Shown here: in pieces, positions 16,689-25,844 of the stretch
Numbering within the stretch: position 1 is the stretch's first letter
How the letters are laid out: every line of letters starts with the position of its first letter
NCBI RefSeq assembly: GCF_904848585.1
Contig: NZ_CAJHCR010000001.1
Location: forward strand, 496,001-560,000
Direction of reading: 5' to 3'
Length of the DNA stretch: 64,000 bases
From: Paraburkholderia kirstenboschensis
GTDB taxonomy: Bacteria > Pseudomonadota > Gammaproteobacteria > Burkholderiales > Burkholderiaceae
Made by a program: the position numbers and the translations under genes
Notes under the pieces: model-generated
Database searches by the model: none
What the model saw: the letters and a program-made list of their open reading frames with translations, nothing else
Told to the model about the DNA's origin: nothing

Positions 16689-17939
16689 TTATTTTAACTG
16701 ACTTTTTGTGAACAAGGCCAGATTTCCAGCGAGGTCTCCGACTTGCGCGAGTTCGCCGGCCCATTCGACCGCGCGCCGCTGCAGCGCCGGGTAGTGGTCG
16801 CGCAGCGCTGCCCAGTCCGGCTCGCCGGCGCCATTCCAGGCGTCCCAGAAGCGCGCGAGCGCGGCGCGGGCGTCGACGGGAAGCGTGCGGCCGTAGTGCT
16901 CAAGCGCGGCGTCGAGCTTCGGCAGATGGGCGTCGTCGGCTTGCGGGTAGATGTGCCAGACGAAGGGCTTGGCGGCCCACTGCGCGCGAACGAACGAATC
17001 CTCGCCGCGTACGAAGTTGATGTCGCTTGCCCACAGCAGCGCGTCGTAGCCGGATTGCTCGGTGAACGCGAGGCCGTGAGCGCTCAAGCCGCCGCGCTCG
17101 GCATGGGTGCCGGCGGCGAACGCCGGCAGTCCGAAAAAGCGCGCAACCGCGCCGGAGATGCGGCCCTCCGGCACAAGCAGCACGACAGGTTCGGCACTAT
17201 CGCGCCATTGCTCGAGCACGCTGTCGACTGCCGGGTTCTCATAGGCGAAGAGTGAAACGACGGTCGCGCCAACAGGCGGCGCGCGTCCCACGGCTTGCAG
17301 CCACCACGCTTCTCGTGCCGCGGGCGACGCTTCGAACGCCGCGCGTGCAGCATCCAGATTCCGCTCCTTCAGCACGCCGCCCGTGCCCGGCCCGAGACCC
17401 GGAAAGAAGAACGTCTTGACGAGCGGATAGCGCGGATGCGGCGACGGCCGCAGATGAAAGTCCGCCACCCAGTCCTCGGCGCTCAGATATTCGAGGTTGA
17501 TCCACACAGGCGGGCGCTCGCGCTGCGCCATCGCAGCCACGTAAATGGGCGGCAGTTCGCAGGCGAACGCCTCGATCACCACGTCGGCGACTTCCAGCGT
17601 GTCGCCCGCATGCGCAGGCGCGTGCCAGTGTTCGATGACGATCCCGCCGATAGTCTGCCGCGCACGGTCGAGCGCGAGCGACGGACACAGTTTCTGGAAC
17701 GCATGCAGATCGTCGACGAAGACGCGCACTTGCCACCCATGCTCGCTCGCAAGCTGACGCGCGAGGCGCCAGCACACGCCGATGTCGCCGAAATTGTCGA
17801 TCACCGCGCAGAAAATATCGCACGCGATCGCTGCGGACGGTTCGCCAGGCGGCGCGGCGGTTGGGTCAGCCGTTGGGTCGGCCGTTGGATCGGCCGTTGG
17901 GTCAGCGGTTGGGTTGGAGGGCGGCGCGGTAGAGGGCAT
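16689..17939 (-). CDS. earP: EF-P arginine rhamnosyltransferase EarP
   Basis: This GT-B enzyme transfers rhamnose from dTDP-beta-L-rhamnose to Arg32 of EF-P. The family N-terminal motif CAVIDNFGDIGVCWRLARQL carries the two conserved aspartates (48 and 52 here). The C-terminal half has NFVRGEDSFVRAQWAAKPFVWHIYPQ, with the conserved acidic/arginine sugar-nucleotide site. The 416-aa protein carries about 35 extra N-terminal residues made of a TADP repeat (about four and a half copies). If translation began nearer the core, the repeat would be non-coding; no obvious alternative ATG is present. Confidence 0.95.
   Translation of the reverse strand: MPSTAPPSNPTADPTADPTADPTADPTAAPPGEPSAAIACDIFCAVIDNFGDIGVCWRLARQLASEHGWQVRVFVDDLHAFQKLCPSLALDRARQTIGGIVIEHWHAPAHAGDTLEVADVVIEAFACELPPIYVAAMAQRERPPVWINLEYLSAEDWVADFHLRPSPHPRYPLVKTFFFPGLGPGTGGVLKERNLDAARAAFEASPAAREAWWLQAVGRAPPVGATVVSLFAYENPAVDSVLEQWRDSAEPVVLLVPEGRISGAVARFFGLPAFAAGTHAERGGLSAHGLAFTEQSGYDALLWASDINFVRGEDSFVRAQWAAKPFVWHIYPQADDAHLPKLDAALEHYGRTLPVDARAALARFWDAWNGAGEPDWAALRDHYPALQRRAVEWAGELAQVGDLAGNLALFTKSQLK
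17856..17909 (-). repeat. 12-bp tandem repeat at the start of earP
   Basis: About four and a half 12-bp units (core GCCGTTGGGTCG on the plus strand) encode the Thr-Ala-Asp-Pro repeats of the EarP N-terminus. Units differ by one or two bases. Since 12 is a multiple of 3, copy number could change without a frameshift. Confidence 0.8.
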
Positions 17940-18097
17940 CGACGTGGCTCGGGCGGACGCGGAATGTTCTAAACTGGCGATTCTAAAGCACCCGTTCGAT
18001 CTCCTCGCGCTGGACTTCTTTTAGTGCGAAACCGATGAGGCCACACCTGGCCAGACGGGGCGACCGCCCGCGAGACAGTTCCACCAGCCGATCCTGC

Positions 18098-20308
18098 ATG
18101 ACCGAACCCGAAGCAAACATCGCTTTCGAGCCGAAAACAGTGCTCGCCCAGTTGCCGCATCTGCCCGGCGTCTATCGCTATTACGACACGCACGGCGCGG
18201 TGTTGTATGTCGGCAAGGCGCGCGACCTCAAGAAGCGCGTGTCCAGCTATTTCACGAAGACGCAACTGTCGCCGCGCATCGCGATGATGGTGACGCGCAT
18301 TGCGCGCATCGAGACGACTGTCACGCGCTCCGAGGCAGAAGCGCTGTTGCTGGAAAACAATCTGATCAAGGCGCTCGCGCCGCGCTACAACATTCTCTTT
18401 CGGGACGACAAGTCGTATCCGTATCTGAAGCTGACCGGCCACAAGTTTCCGCGCATGGCGTATTACCGCGGCTCGGTGGATCGCAAGAACCAGTACTTCG
18501 GTCCGTTTCCGAGCGCGTGGGCGGTGCGCGAGAGCATTCAGATCCTGCAACGCGTATTCCAGTTGCGTACCTGCGAAGACTCCGTTTTCAACAACCGCAC
18601 GCGGCCGTGCCTGCTGCATCAGATCGGCCGTTGCACGGCGCCGTGCGTCGGGAACATCGGCGAAGAGGATTACGCACGCGACGTCGCGAATGCGTCGCGC
18701 TTTCTGCTCGGCCGCCAGGGCGAAGTGATGAAGGAACTCGAGCAGAAGATGCATGCGTTCGCGAGCGAGCTGAAGTTCGAGCAGGCTGCGGCCGTGCGCA
18801 ATCAGATGAGTTCGCTGTCGACGGTGCTGCATCAGCAGGCCATTGAAGTCGGTAGCGATAGCGATGTCGATATTCTCGCGGTGGTCGCGCTGGGCGGCCG
18901 CGTCTGCGTGAATCTGGCGATGGTGCGCGGCGGCCGGCATCTCGGCGACAAGGCGTATTTTCCCGCGCATGTGGAAAGCGCGTTGACGGTGGAAGAGGGC
19001 GGTCTGGAAGAGGAAAGCGGCGACGACGTATTGGTCGACGTCGCGTCGGATGGAGGCTCGCTCTCTGCGGAAGACGCGCTCGGCGATATGAGCGGCGAAA
19101 CGCAATCTACGGACACCGCAGATGCACTTGCAATCGCACAAGAACTGCCGCCCGAAGATGACGACGACTTCGCGGACGACGCAGTCGACTCAGGCGCGCT
19201 CGATACCAACCCCGATTCTGATTCCGAACCGGCGAAGCCGCGCAAGGGCAGCGCGTCGGGCAGCATCGAATCGGAAGTGCTCGAGGCGTTCATCGCGCAG
19301 CATTATCTCGGCAATCGCGTACCGCCCGTGCTGGTGGTCAGCCACGCGCCGGCCACGCGAGAACTCGTCGACGTGCTGATCGAGCAGGCCGGCCACAAGG
19401 TCACCGTGCTGCGTCAGCCGCAAGGGCAACGGCGCGCGTGGCTTGCGATGGCCGAGCAGAACGCACGGCTCGCGCTCGCACGACTGTTGTCGGAGCAAGG
19501 CTCGCAACAGGCGCGTACCCGCGCGCTTACCGACACGCTCGGCATGGAGTGCGACGACCTCGCGCATGTGCGCATCGAATGTTTCGACATCAGCCACACA
19601 ATGGGCGAGGCGACGCAGGCGTCGTGCGTCGTGTATCACCATCACAAGATGCAGTCGTCGGAGTATCGCCGCTACAACATTACGGGCATCACGCCCGGCG
19701 ACGACTACGCGGCGATGCGCCAGGTGCTCACGCGCCGCTACGAGAAGATGGTCGCGCAGGCCGCCGCGAATGCCGCCGACCAGGCCGCCGATCTGCAAAG
19801 CGATGCGGCGGTGGACCCGTCGCTCACGCCCGAGGCCGCTGAACCGGTCGCGGCGGGCGGCATCTTGCCCTCCATCGTGTTGATCGACGGCGGCAAGGGC
19901 CAGGTCGAAATCGCGCGGCAGGTGTTCACCGAGCTTGGACTGGACACGGGCATGCTGGTCGGCGTCGCGAAAGGTGAGGGGCGCAAGGTCGGCCTCGAAA
20001 CGCTGATTTTCGCCGACGGCCGCACGCCGCTCGAACTCGGCAAGGAAAGCGCCGCGCTGATGCTGGTCGCGCAGATCCGCGACGAGGCGCACCGTTTTGC
20101 GATCACCGGCATGCGCGCAAAACGCGGCAAGACGCGTCAGACGTCGCGGCTCGAGGAACTGGAGGGCGTGGGGGCGAAACGGCGTCAGCGGCTGCTGGCG
20201 CGCTTTGGCGGGCTGCGCGGCGTAGTCGCGGCGAGTGTCGAGGATCTCGCGAGCGTCGAAGGGATTTCGCAGGCGCTCGCCGAGCAGATCTACCGGCAAT
20301 TGCACTGA
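18098..20308 (+). CDS. uvrC: excinuclease ABC subunit C with acidic insertion
   Basis: UvrC makes both incisions in nucleotide excision repair. Domains: GIY-YIG nuclease at about residues 15-100 ([25 protein letters not shown]); Cys-rich part (CEDSVF...[13 protein letters not shown]); UVR motif ([23 protein letters not shown]); RNase H-like domain ([28 protein letters not shown]); C-terminal HhH pair. At 736 aa it exceeds the usual 610. The excess is an Asp/Glu/Ser-rich insertion at about 297-387 and a smaller Ala-rich insertion near 555-585. I chose ATG 18098, at the start of family similarity; an ATG at 18035 is also in frame. Confidence 0.96.
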   Translation: MTEPEANIAFEPKTVLAQLPHLPGVYRYYDTHGAVLYVGKARDLKKRVSSYFTKTQLSPRIAMMVTRIARIETTVTRSEAEALLLENNLIKALAPRYNILFRDDKSYPYLKLTGHKFPRMAYYRGSVDRKNQYFGPFPSAWAVRESIQILQRVFQLRTCEDSVFNNRTRPCLLHQIGRCTAPCVGNIGEEDYARDVANASRFLLGRQGEVMKELEQKMHAFASELKFEQAAAVRNQMSSLSTVLHQQAIEVGSDSDVDILAVVALGGRVCVNLAMVRGGRHLGDKAYFPAHVESALTVEEGGLEEESGDDVLVDVASDGGSLSAEDALGDMSGETQSTDTADALAIAQELPPEDDDDFADDAVDSGALDTNPDSDSEPAKPRKGSASGSIESEVLEAFIAQHYLGNRVPPVLVVSHAPATRELVDVLIEQAGHKVTVLRQPQGQRRAWLAMAEQNARLALARLLSEQGSQQARTRALTDTLGMECDDLAHVRIECFDISHTMGEATQASCVVYHHHKMQSSEYRRYNITGITPGDDYAAMRQVLTRRYEKMVAQAAANAADQAADLQSDAAVDPSLTPEAAEPVAAGGILPSIVLIDGGKGQVEIARQVFTELGLDTGMLVGVAKGEGRKVGLETLIFADGRTPLELGKESAALMLVAQIRDEAHRFAITGMRAKRGKTRQTSRLEELEGVGAKRRQRLLARFGGLRGVVAASVEDLASVEGISQALAEQIYRQLH

Positions 20309-20550
20309 ATCGCGGTGGGTGGGGCACGTCGCCCATAGCTGGACGCGGCGGCAAACCCCCGTGCCGCAGCACCTTGCACGACGAGCCGATGCGCTCGCCG
20401 GCATCCGCGCCTGGCCGCGCTTCATGCGCCGGCCTCGCGCGAGGTGAGTCGCGCAAGCGGTGCGCGTCTCGCAGTCGGCGCCGCTTTGCTTGTGGCAGGC
20501 ACTGCGACACGGCACAATTGCATCTCTCCCGTCAGACGCTGCGCCTGCCC

Positions 20551-21144
20551 ATGCCGTTCAATTTCCCGATTTTCCTGACCTGGCTGCGGATCGTTCTGAT
20601 CCCGCTGGTCGTCGGCGTGTTTTATTTGCCCGACATGATGATGAGCCCCGCGCACCGTAATCTCGCGGCGGCGACGATCTTCGTGCTGGCTGCGCTGACA
20701 GACTGGTTCGACGGCTACCTTGCCCGCAAGTGGAATCAGACGTCGGCGTTCGGCGCGTTTCTCGATCCGGTCGCGGACAAACTGATGGTGACCGCCGCCT
20801 TGCTCGTGCTCGTGCAACTCGCGCGAATCGACTCCGCTATTGCGCTCGTAATCGTCGGACGCGAGATCGCGATCTCGGCGCTGCGCGAATGGATGGCGCA
20901 GATCGGCGCGTCGAAGAGCGTGGCCGTTAATTCGCTCGGTAAATTCAAGACCGTTTGCCAGATGGTGGCGATTCCCATGCTGCTGTTCAACGGTCCGCTG
21001 TCGTTCGGCGGCGGCGTGACGATCGACACACGAACCTGGGGCCTGTGGCTCATCTATCTCGCGGCATTCCTGACCATCTGGTCCATGCTGTATTACATGA
21101 AGCTCGCATGGCCGCAAATTCGCGAGCGCGGCGGGGCGGTCTGA
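20551..21144 (+). CDS. pgsA: CDP-diacylglycerol-glycerol-3-phosphate 3-phosphatidyltransferase
   Basis: This 197-aa membrane enzyme makes phosphatidylglycerol phosphate, the first committed step to phosphatidylglycerol and cardiolipin. The CDP-alcohol phosphatidyltransferase motif is complete: Asp51, Asp54-Gly55, Ala58-Arg59, Gly68, Asp72, Asp76. Several hydrophobic segments follow. ATG 20551 (MPFNFPIFLTWLRI) is the family start; the frame is open further upstream but that stretch is not protein-like. uvrC-pgsA-tRNA-Gly is a common proteobacterial order. Confidence 0.96.
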   Translation: MPFNFPIFLTWLRIVLIPLVVGVFYLPDMMMSPAHRNLAAATIFVLAALTDWFDGYLARKWNQTSAFGAFLDPVADKLMVTAALLVLVQLARIDSAIALVIVGREIAISALREWMAQIGASKSVAVNSLGKFKTVCQMVAIPMLLFNGPLSFGGGVTIDTRTWGLWLIYLAAFLTIWSMLYYMKLAWPQIRERGGAV

Positions 21145-21226
21145 GCGCCGTACGCGCCGGCATTGCGGCGATACGTGAGAACGTCATGAGTGAAATCTGT
21201 TCGGTTAAAGAGATTGGCAAAAGGGG

Positions 21227-21255
21227 TTGACACGTTTCGGTCGTTTCTCCATAAT
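21227..21255 (+). promoter_or_regulatory. sigma-70 promoter of the tRNA operon
   Basis: TTGACA (21227-21232) and CATAAT (21250-21255) are separated by exactly 17 bp, nearly consensus. It lies about 90 bp before the first tRNA-Gly, between the pgsA end and the tRNA cluster. Confidence 0.88.
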
Positions 21256-21350
21256 CTCGTTTCTCCGATGCACGCAGTTCGAAACGTCGGTTGCAGTAGA
21301 AGGAAGAAGGGCGTAGTAGGCCTTTTTAAGCAGCACGAAAGCAGTAATAC

Positions 21351-21426
21351 GCGGGAGTAGCTCAGTTGGTAGAGCGCAACCTTGCCAAGGTTGAGGTCGC
21401 GAGTTCGAGCCTCGTCTCCCGCTCCA
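21351..21426 (+). tRNA. tRNA-Gly (GCC)
   Basis: A 76-nt cloverleaf with encoded CCA: acceptor GCGGGAG paired with CTCCCGC, anticodon loop with GCC, TTCGAGC T-loop. It is identical to the copy at 21497-21572. Confidence 0.97.
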
Positions 21427-21496
21427 GATTTTTGAAGCAGCGCGTTGTTCAGTACGGTAGTTTGGTGAAGTGCAAGGCGTTGCGAAGCAGTGCAAT

Positions 21497-21572
21497 GCGG
21501 GAGTAGCTCAGTTGGTAGAGCGCAACCTTGCCAAGGTTGAGGTCGCGAGTTCGAGCCTCGTCTCCCGCTCCA
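21497..21572 (+). tRNA. tRNA-Gly (GCC), second copy
   Basis: Identical in all 76 positions to the upstream copy, 70 nt away, including the encoded CCA end. The two are in the same transcription unit with tRNA-Cys. Confidence 0.97.
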
Positions 21573-21670
21573 CACATCAGGGGAAGCAACGCTTCCCTTT
21601 TTGTTTGGTGGACTGACGGTTGTCCACGAGACAAATCAGAGAATCTGCAGCTAGATTCCCATCCGCTTGC

Positions 21671-21744
21671 GGCGCGATAGCAAAGCGGTTATGCAGCGGC
21701 CTGCAAAGCCGTTTAGGCCGGTTCGACTCCGGCTCGCGCCTCCA
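21671..21744 (+). tRNA. tRNA-Cys (GCA)
   Basis: A 74-nt cloverleaf with acceptor GGCGCGA/TCGCGCC, anticodon GCA (loop CTGCAAA) and encoded TCCA end. Third gene of the Gly-Gly-Cys operon. Confidence 0.96.
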
Positions 21745-21759
21745 GTAGTTGAAGTACAG

Positions 21760-21791
21760 AAAAGCCCCGCCATGTCGGGGCTTTTCTTTTT
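21760..21791 (+). terminator. terminator of the tRNA operon
   Basis: A 10-bp stem AAAAGCCCCG/CGGGGCTTTT with a 6-nt loop is followed by CTTTTT, 16 nt after tRNA-Cys. Confidence 0.88.
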
Positions 21792-21902
21792 GCGCGTCCG
21801 CAATCCAGTGTGGACGCATTACTGAAGACGCGCCCCGCTGCGCATCCGGTGCGCGGGCAATATGGCGCACAATGCGTGTTTGTTCCTTGCCACCCAACGT
21901 GC

Positions 21903-22661
21903 ATGTACCTACACATCACCGGCACCAATGTGCGCCTCCTTGGCTCCATGCATCTCTTTCCCGCATCGAGCCGCAGAACGCCGCCGTGGATCGAGCAGGC
22001 ATATGACTGGGCCGAGACGCTGGTCTTCGAATCCGACCCGCCGACGATTCTGCCTTTCCTCAAAGCCGATCCGCAGTGCGGTGCGCAAAGCCTCGCGCCT
22101 CTCCTTTCCGTCGACGCCTGGACTCGTCTGCAAGCGGCGTGGCCCGCTGAGGGGCCGCTCGCGCCGCTCGCCGACCTGCGTCCGTGGGCTGCGCTGATCG
22201 TTGCGCCGACGTTGTTCCAGCAGCTCGTCGAAGGCGTCGAGCCGCGCATGCTGCGGTGGGCGACAGGCGAGGGCAAAGCATATGAGTATCTGGAGACAGC
22301 GCACGAAGTCGCTCGCGCGCTCGAATCGATTCCGCTCGATACAGTCGCCGCCGCGCTCGCAGCGCTCATGGCCGACATCGGCGAGCCGCAACGCACGCTC
22401 GAGCGCATGCATGCAGCGTGGCTCGACGGAGATCTGTCAGCCGTGCACCGCATCGCCGTCGAGTCGCCGATGTTCAATCTGCCCGACATCCGACGCGCGA
22501 TCCTGGATGCGCGCAATCACATGTGGGCCGTGCGCATAAGCGAGTTGCTCGCGCGGCCTGAACGAACTCTTGTCGTGGTCGGCGCACTTCATCTGTGCGG
22601 ACCGGGCGACCTCGTTGAATGTCTCGCGCGATCCGTCGAGCCGGTGTTTGCCGGCGAGTAG
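21903..22661 (+). CDS. TraB/GumN family protein
   Basis: The 252-aa protein fits the TraB/GumN group: an N-terminal GTNVRLLGSMHLFP box, a central helical part, and a C-terminal RTLVVVGALHLCGPGDLVECL box matching the family's GxxH motifs. The family resembles EreA/ChaN metal-dependent hydrolases, but its reaction is not established. No signal peptide is evident. The start is uncertain: ATG 21903 fits the conserved region, while an ATG at 21810 would add 31 residues overlapping the tRNA terminator region. Confidence 0.8.
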   Translation: MYLHITGTNVRLLGSMHLFPASSRRTPPWIEQAYDWAETLVFESDPPTILPFLKADPQCGAQSLAPLLSVDAWTRLQAAWPAEGPLAPLADLRPWAALIVAPTLFQQLVEGVEPRMLRWATGEGKAYEYLETAHEVARALESIPLDTVAAALAALMADIGEPQRTLERMHAAWLDGDLSAVHRIAVESPMFNLPDIRRAILDARNHMWAVRISELLARPERTLVVVGALHLCGPGDLVECLARSVEPVFAGE

Positions 22662-22782
22662 CAGCGTAGCGATGGGAAACCTATCCGCAGGCATAAAGCT
22701 GATTGGTCCGATGCCGCGACGCGCGGCATAATCGTGCATTCGCCGCCGTCGGTGACGGCGCGCTTCTTTCTAAAAGCCTGTC

Positions 22783-23295
22783 ATGACCGAACCACAACAC
22801 ACCGCTGCCGCGAGGCTTGCGCAACTCGAATGGCGCTGGAAGGCGTTCGATGAGCTCACGAGCGCCGAGGTCTACGCCATGCTCGCCGCGCGTAGCGCTG
22901 TCTTCGTGATCGAGCAGAACTGTCTGTATGGCGATATCGACGGTCTCGATCTCGACGCCTGGCATCTGCTCGCATTGGGCGCAGCGGGAGATGCAATCAC
23001 GGGCGCAGCGCGGCCGCCGCTGGCCGGCTATTTACGTGTGCTTCTACCCGACGCCGACGACGGCGATATTCGAATCGGCCGCGTACTGACTACCGCGGAA
23101 TTTCGCGGCATCGGTCTCGGCAATGCCATGCTTGACCGGGCAATCGCGAATATCCGCAAGCAGTGGCCGGGCACGCCGATCCGCTTGCACGCGCAGGCGC
23201 ATCTGCAACGCTTCTACGGCGCGTTTGGTTTTGCGCCGGTGTCCGAGATTCACGAAGAGGACGGCATTCCGCACGTGTGGATGCGTTCGGCCTGA
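22783..23295 (+). CDS. GNAT family acetyltransferase, ElaA-like
   Basis: The 170-aa protein follows the ElaA pattern: WRWKAFDELTSAEVYAMLAARSAVFVIEQNCLYGDIDGLDLDAWHL, then the acetyl-CoA binding segment RIGRVLTTAEFRGIGLGNAMLDRAIANI (motif A, R-G-x-G-L-G). The end, FYGAFGFAPVSEIHEEDGIPHVWM, is also family-like. ElaA-type enzymes are predicted N-acyltransferases with unknown substrate. It is monocistronic and converges with the minus-strand copper cluster. Confidence 0.9.
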   Translation: MTEPQHTAAARLAQLEWRWKAFDELTSAEVYAMLAARSAVFVIEQNCLYGDIDGLDLDAWHLLALGAAGDAITGAARPPLAGYLRVLLPDADDGDIRIGRVLTTAEFRGIGLGNAMLDRAIANIRKQWPGTPIRLHAQAHLQRFYGAFGFAPVSEIHEEDGIPHVWMRSA

Positions 23296-23375
23296 GCGTG
23301 CAAGGGCGTGCCTGAAGGGTGTAGCCGGTGATCAGCCAAAGGCCAGCGAGACGGTAGCTGAACACCGGCGACGCA

Positions 23376-24272
23376 TCAGCGGTGAATGCCGACAGTCGAC
23401 GAAGCCGTATTCGCAACATCAGCTTTCGCAGGGCTCGCCGCCATCGCGCGCCGTTCGCCGCGCACGCGTCCGCGCGCGGAGAGGCGCATCCAGTGACGCA
23501 ACGCCACGAGCGCGCCGATCACGCTCATCATCGAACCGGGGATCCACAGAAGGAGGCCGCCGATCTGTTGATCGCGCATAGGGCTCAGCCAGGTGAACGC
23601 GCGCCCGCAGATCGAATAGATCGGATACAGCTCACGCGGCGAAAAAAAGATGAACGCCCCGAGGATGATCTGCGGCGGAATCGCGGCGATCACCACCAGC
23701 ACGCGCTTGCCTGGCGACAAGCGCGCGGGTGGCGCGGGACGCGGGTCGAGCACGAGCCACCAGAACAGCAGGCCGTCGACCACCATGCTCCAGTTCATCA
23801 CGCGATAAAGCCGCCAGTCGAGCATCGCGACAAAATGGACCGGCGACATCAGCCAGAAGTAAATCAGGCCAACGAACAATGTCACCGCGACGACCGGATG
23901 CATGACGACGTCGAGCAGCTTGCGCACCGACGGCAGGGCGAGCGCGGGCCGCACGAAGCGCTGGCGCCAACCGAACGGGATGCCCGCACGCAATGCCGCG
24001 CCCGGATACGACAGCGCGATAAAGAAAGGTCCGAGATGATGCAGCACGAGGTGCTGCGCGCGATGCATGAAAAACTCGTGCTCGAAGAAATAATCGAGCC
24101 GCGTGTGCAACGCGACGTATAACGCCACCAGCCCGAACCAGAAGGAAACGCGCCGCGCCGCCGACACCTTTGCCTTGCGCGCGCCGCGCACGAACAGAAT
24201 TGCGGGCAGCAGCAGGGCGATGACGACCGTCGGTGAGAATTCCCAGGGATCGAGCCAGTAGAGCAGGTTCAT
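23376..24272 (-). CDS. CtaG-like cytochrome oxidase assembly membrane protein
   Basis: The 298-aa protein is almost entirely hydrophobic, with about seven membrane segments. Conserved histidines are typical of the caa3 assembly factor CtaG family (HRAQHLVLHHLGPFF, MHPVVAVTLFVGLIYFWLMSPVHF). Family members support assembly of the copper centre of heme-copper oxidase. It is the last gene of a minus-strand cluster after sco and pcuAC, which fits a copper-delivery role. This is the Bacillus-type membrane protein, not the Cox11-type protein also called CtaG. Confidence 0.85.
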   Translation of the reverse strand: MNLLYWLDPWEFSPTVVIALLLPAILFVRGARKAKVSAARRVSFWFGLVALYVALHTRLDYFFEHEFFMHRAQHLVLHHLGPFFIALSYPGAALRAGIPFGWRQRFVRPALALPSVRKLLDVVMHPVVAVTLFVGLIYFWLMSPVHFVAMLDWRLYRVMNWSMVVDGLLFWWLVLDPRPAPPARLSPGKRVLVVIAAIPPQIILGAFIFFSPRELYPIYSICGRAFTWLSPMRDQQIGGLLLWIPGSMMSVIGALVALRHWMRLSARGRVRGERRAMAASPAKADVANTASSTVGIHR

Positions 24273-24300
24273 TGCCGCGGATTGCCGTGAATTGCCGTGC

Positions 24301-24774
24301 TTACTTCGTCTGCGCGGGCGACTTCACCGCGAACGGTGTGTCGAGCGTTGCGCCGTCCGAAAACTTCAGCGTCAGATGTACCGTGTCGCCCGGCGCGATC
24401 TTGTGTTTCGCGTCTTCGAGCATCACGTGATAGCCCCCCGGTGCGATTGCAACCTGCCCGTGCGCGGGCACCGTCAGCTTGTCGACCATCACCATCTTCT
24501 GCGACGAACCATTCGAGACTGTCTGATGCAGCATCGCGTCGCCGTAGTCGGGGCTCGAAATATCGACGAGGTCCACGGGTTTGTCGCCTGAGTTCACGAG
24601 CGTCACGTAACCGGCCGCGGGCAGGTTGTTCGGCAGCCAGCGCACCCATGCATTCTTCGCGGTAATCGGCTGCGCGCCTGCGGCGTGGGCAGTCACGGCG
24701 AAAGCAAACGAAAGGGCAAGGGCGCCGGCCACGGCGGAGAGCGTACGGGTTCTGGACATTGGTATCTGTGTCAT
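24301..24774 (-). CDS. periplasmic copper chaperone PCuAC
   Basis: The 157-aa exported protein has a signal peptide ending near Ala31 (ALALSFAFAVTAHAA). The copper motif H-x10-M-x21-H-x-M is intact: His83, Met94, His116, Met118. PCuAC proteins bind Cu(I) and pass it to Sco and the CuA centre of cytochrome oxidase. It lies 9 nt after sco and 28 nt before the CtaG-like gene. ATG 24774 is used; an in-frame ATG five codons later would give a signal peptide of more usual length. Confidence 0.95.
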   Translation of the reverse strand: MTQIPMSRTRTLSAVAGALALSFAFAVTAHAAGAQPITAKNAWVRWLPNNLPAAGYVTLVNSGDKPVDLVDISSPDYGDAMLHQTVSNGSSQKMVMVDKLTVPAHGQVAIAPGGYHVMLEDAKHKIAPGDTVHLTLKFSDGATLDTPFAVKSPAQTK

Positions 24775-24783
24775 GGCTTGAGG

Positions 24784-25488
24784 TCAGGAGCGTTGATCGA
24801 CGATGCGGCGCAGGTCCTGCGCGATCGCATCTGGCGTGTCGTGGTCGGTGGCGAGCAGGCGTGCGCGGCCTTGCGCGTCGAACACGTAGACGGCGGAACT
24901 ATGGGTGACTTCGTAATTGCCGTTGGGGTCGCGCTTTTCCATCTGATACGCAACCCGGTAGCGTTTTGCGAGCGATTCGATCTGCCAGTCGGTGCCGGTC
25001 AGTCCCTCGGCATGCTTCGAATCGAATGCGCCGACGTAATCGTGCAACGCCTTCGGCGTGTCGCGCGCCGGATCGACCGTGATGAACAGGATGCGCACCT
25101 TCTGCGCGTCGGGGCCGAGCTTCTCCAGCACCTGCATCAGCCGTCCCATGGTTTCGGGGCAGACGTCCGGGCAATGCGTGTAGCCGAAATAGACGAGCGA
25201 GGCGCGCCCCTTGAACGAATCGCCGCTGACGGGACGCCCGTCGTCGCCCGTCAGCGTGAAGTCGAGGTCAGGCAAATGGCCGGTCACGTTCGTCAGATGC
25301 CACGGCTCAGCGCGATTCGTGCAGCCGGCAAGCGCGATCATGGCAAAGAGCGCGCCGGCCGCGATCGTCGACCGGAACCGGCGCGCGCGGCTCTCGCGAG
25401 GCGGCGACCCCGGGTCCGCTTGCAAGCGTTGCAGTGAGATGATCGGGAACAAAGCAGGTATCAATGACTCGATTGAAGAGCGGGGCAT
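24784..25488 (-). CDS. Sco1/SenC family copper-binding lipoprotein
   Basis: The protein has a thioredoxin fold with the CxxxC copper site (Cys106-Pro-Asp-Val-Cys110) and the downstream histidine (His196 in VTHSSAVYV), as in Sco proteins that metallate the CuA site. A lipobox LAGC predicts lipid attachment at Cys56 after AAGALFAMIALAGC. ATG 25488 leaves about 35 residues before the hydrophobic stretch, longer than usual. An alternative non-ATG start further in is possible. It is first in the sco-pcuAC-ctaG-like cluster. Confidence 0.92.
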   Translation of the reverse strand: MPRSSIESLIPALFPIISLQRLQADPGSPPRESRARRFRSTIAAGALFAMIALAGCTNRAEPWHLTNVTGHLPDLDFTLTGDDGRPVSGDSFKGRASLVYFGYTHCPDVCPETMGRLMQVLEKLGPDAQKVRILFITVDPARDTPKALHDYVGAFDSKHAEGLTGTDWQIESLAKRYRVAYQMEKRDPNGNYEVTHSSAVYVFDAQGRARLLATDHDTPDAIAQDLRRIVDQRS

Positions 25489-25844
25489 TGCGCCGCTCTC
25501 GCGTGCGCGCGCCCCAACTGCCGGCGAGCGGTTCGCGATAGTGGACAAAAATCGTCGTAACGCCAAAGTCTCGTTTGGCTGCGACTGTATCGCAAAATGA
25601 CGGAAGGCGTCGCTCACGGCCCACGGGCGCACGGTTTGCGAGGCAATATGACGCACATGACTGAAAGCTGGTTGAAGCCCGATCGTTTCCGATTTGAACG
25701 CAATCCCGGTGAGCGTGGCGCGACCTCGCTGCCATGCTGCTCCATCCGGCTTGCGCCCAGCTCTCTTTCTCGAAAAATTGATGGATGCGCGGTAAGATGC
25801 GCACACTTTTCCGGCTGCGAATGGCCGAAAGGCAAAACTACCCG
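25489..25844. other. divergent intergenic region sco / otsB
   Basis: This 356-nt gap must hold promoters for both directions. TAAGAT at 25793-25798 could be a -10 for otsB but has no good -35. No ORF or RNA gene is recognised. Confidence 0.4.

Noticed and set aside
20374..20550. 59-residue N-terminal extension of PgsA
   Set aside because: The extra sequence is Arg/Ala/Cys-rich and precedes the normal family start MPFNFP; it is treated as non-coding.
21351..21572. Recent duplication or integration site at the tandem tRNA-Gly genes
   Set aside because: The two identical tRNAs are a common feature of this operon in proteobacteria. No integrase, attachment repeat or foreign gene is near.
23382..24122. 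246-aa plus-strand frame opposite the CtaG-like gene
   Set aside because: His/Arg/Gln-rich shadow of a membrane protein gene; the minus-strand frame has clear membrane helices and conserved histidines.
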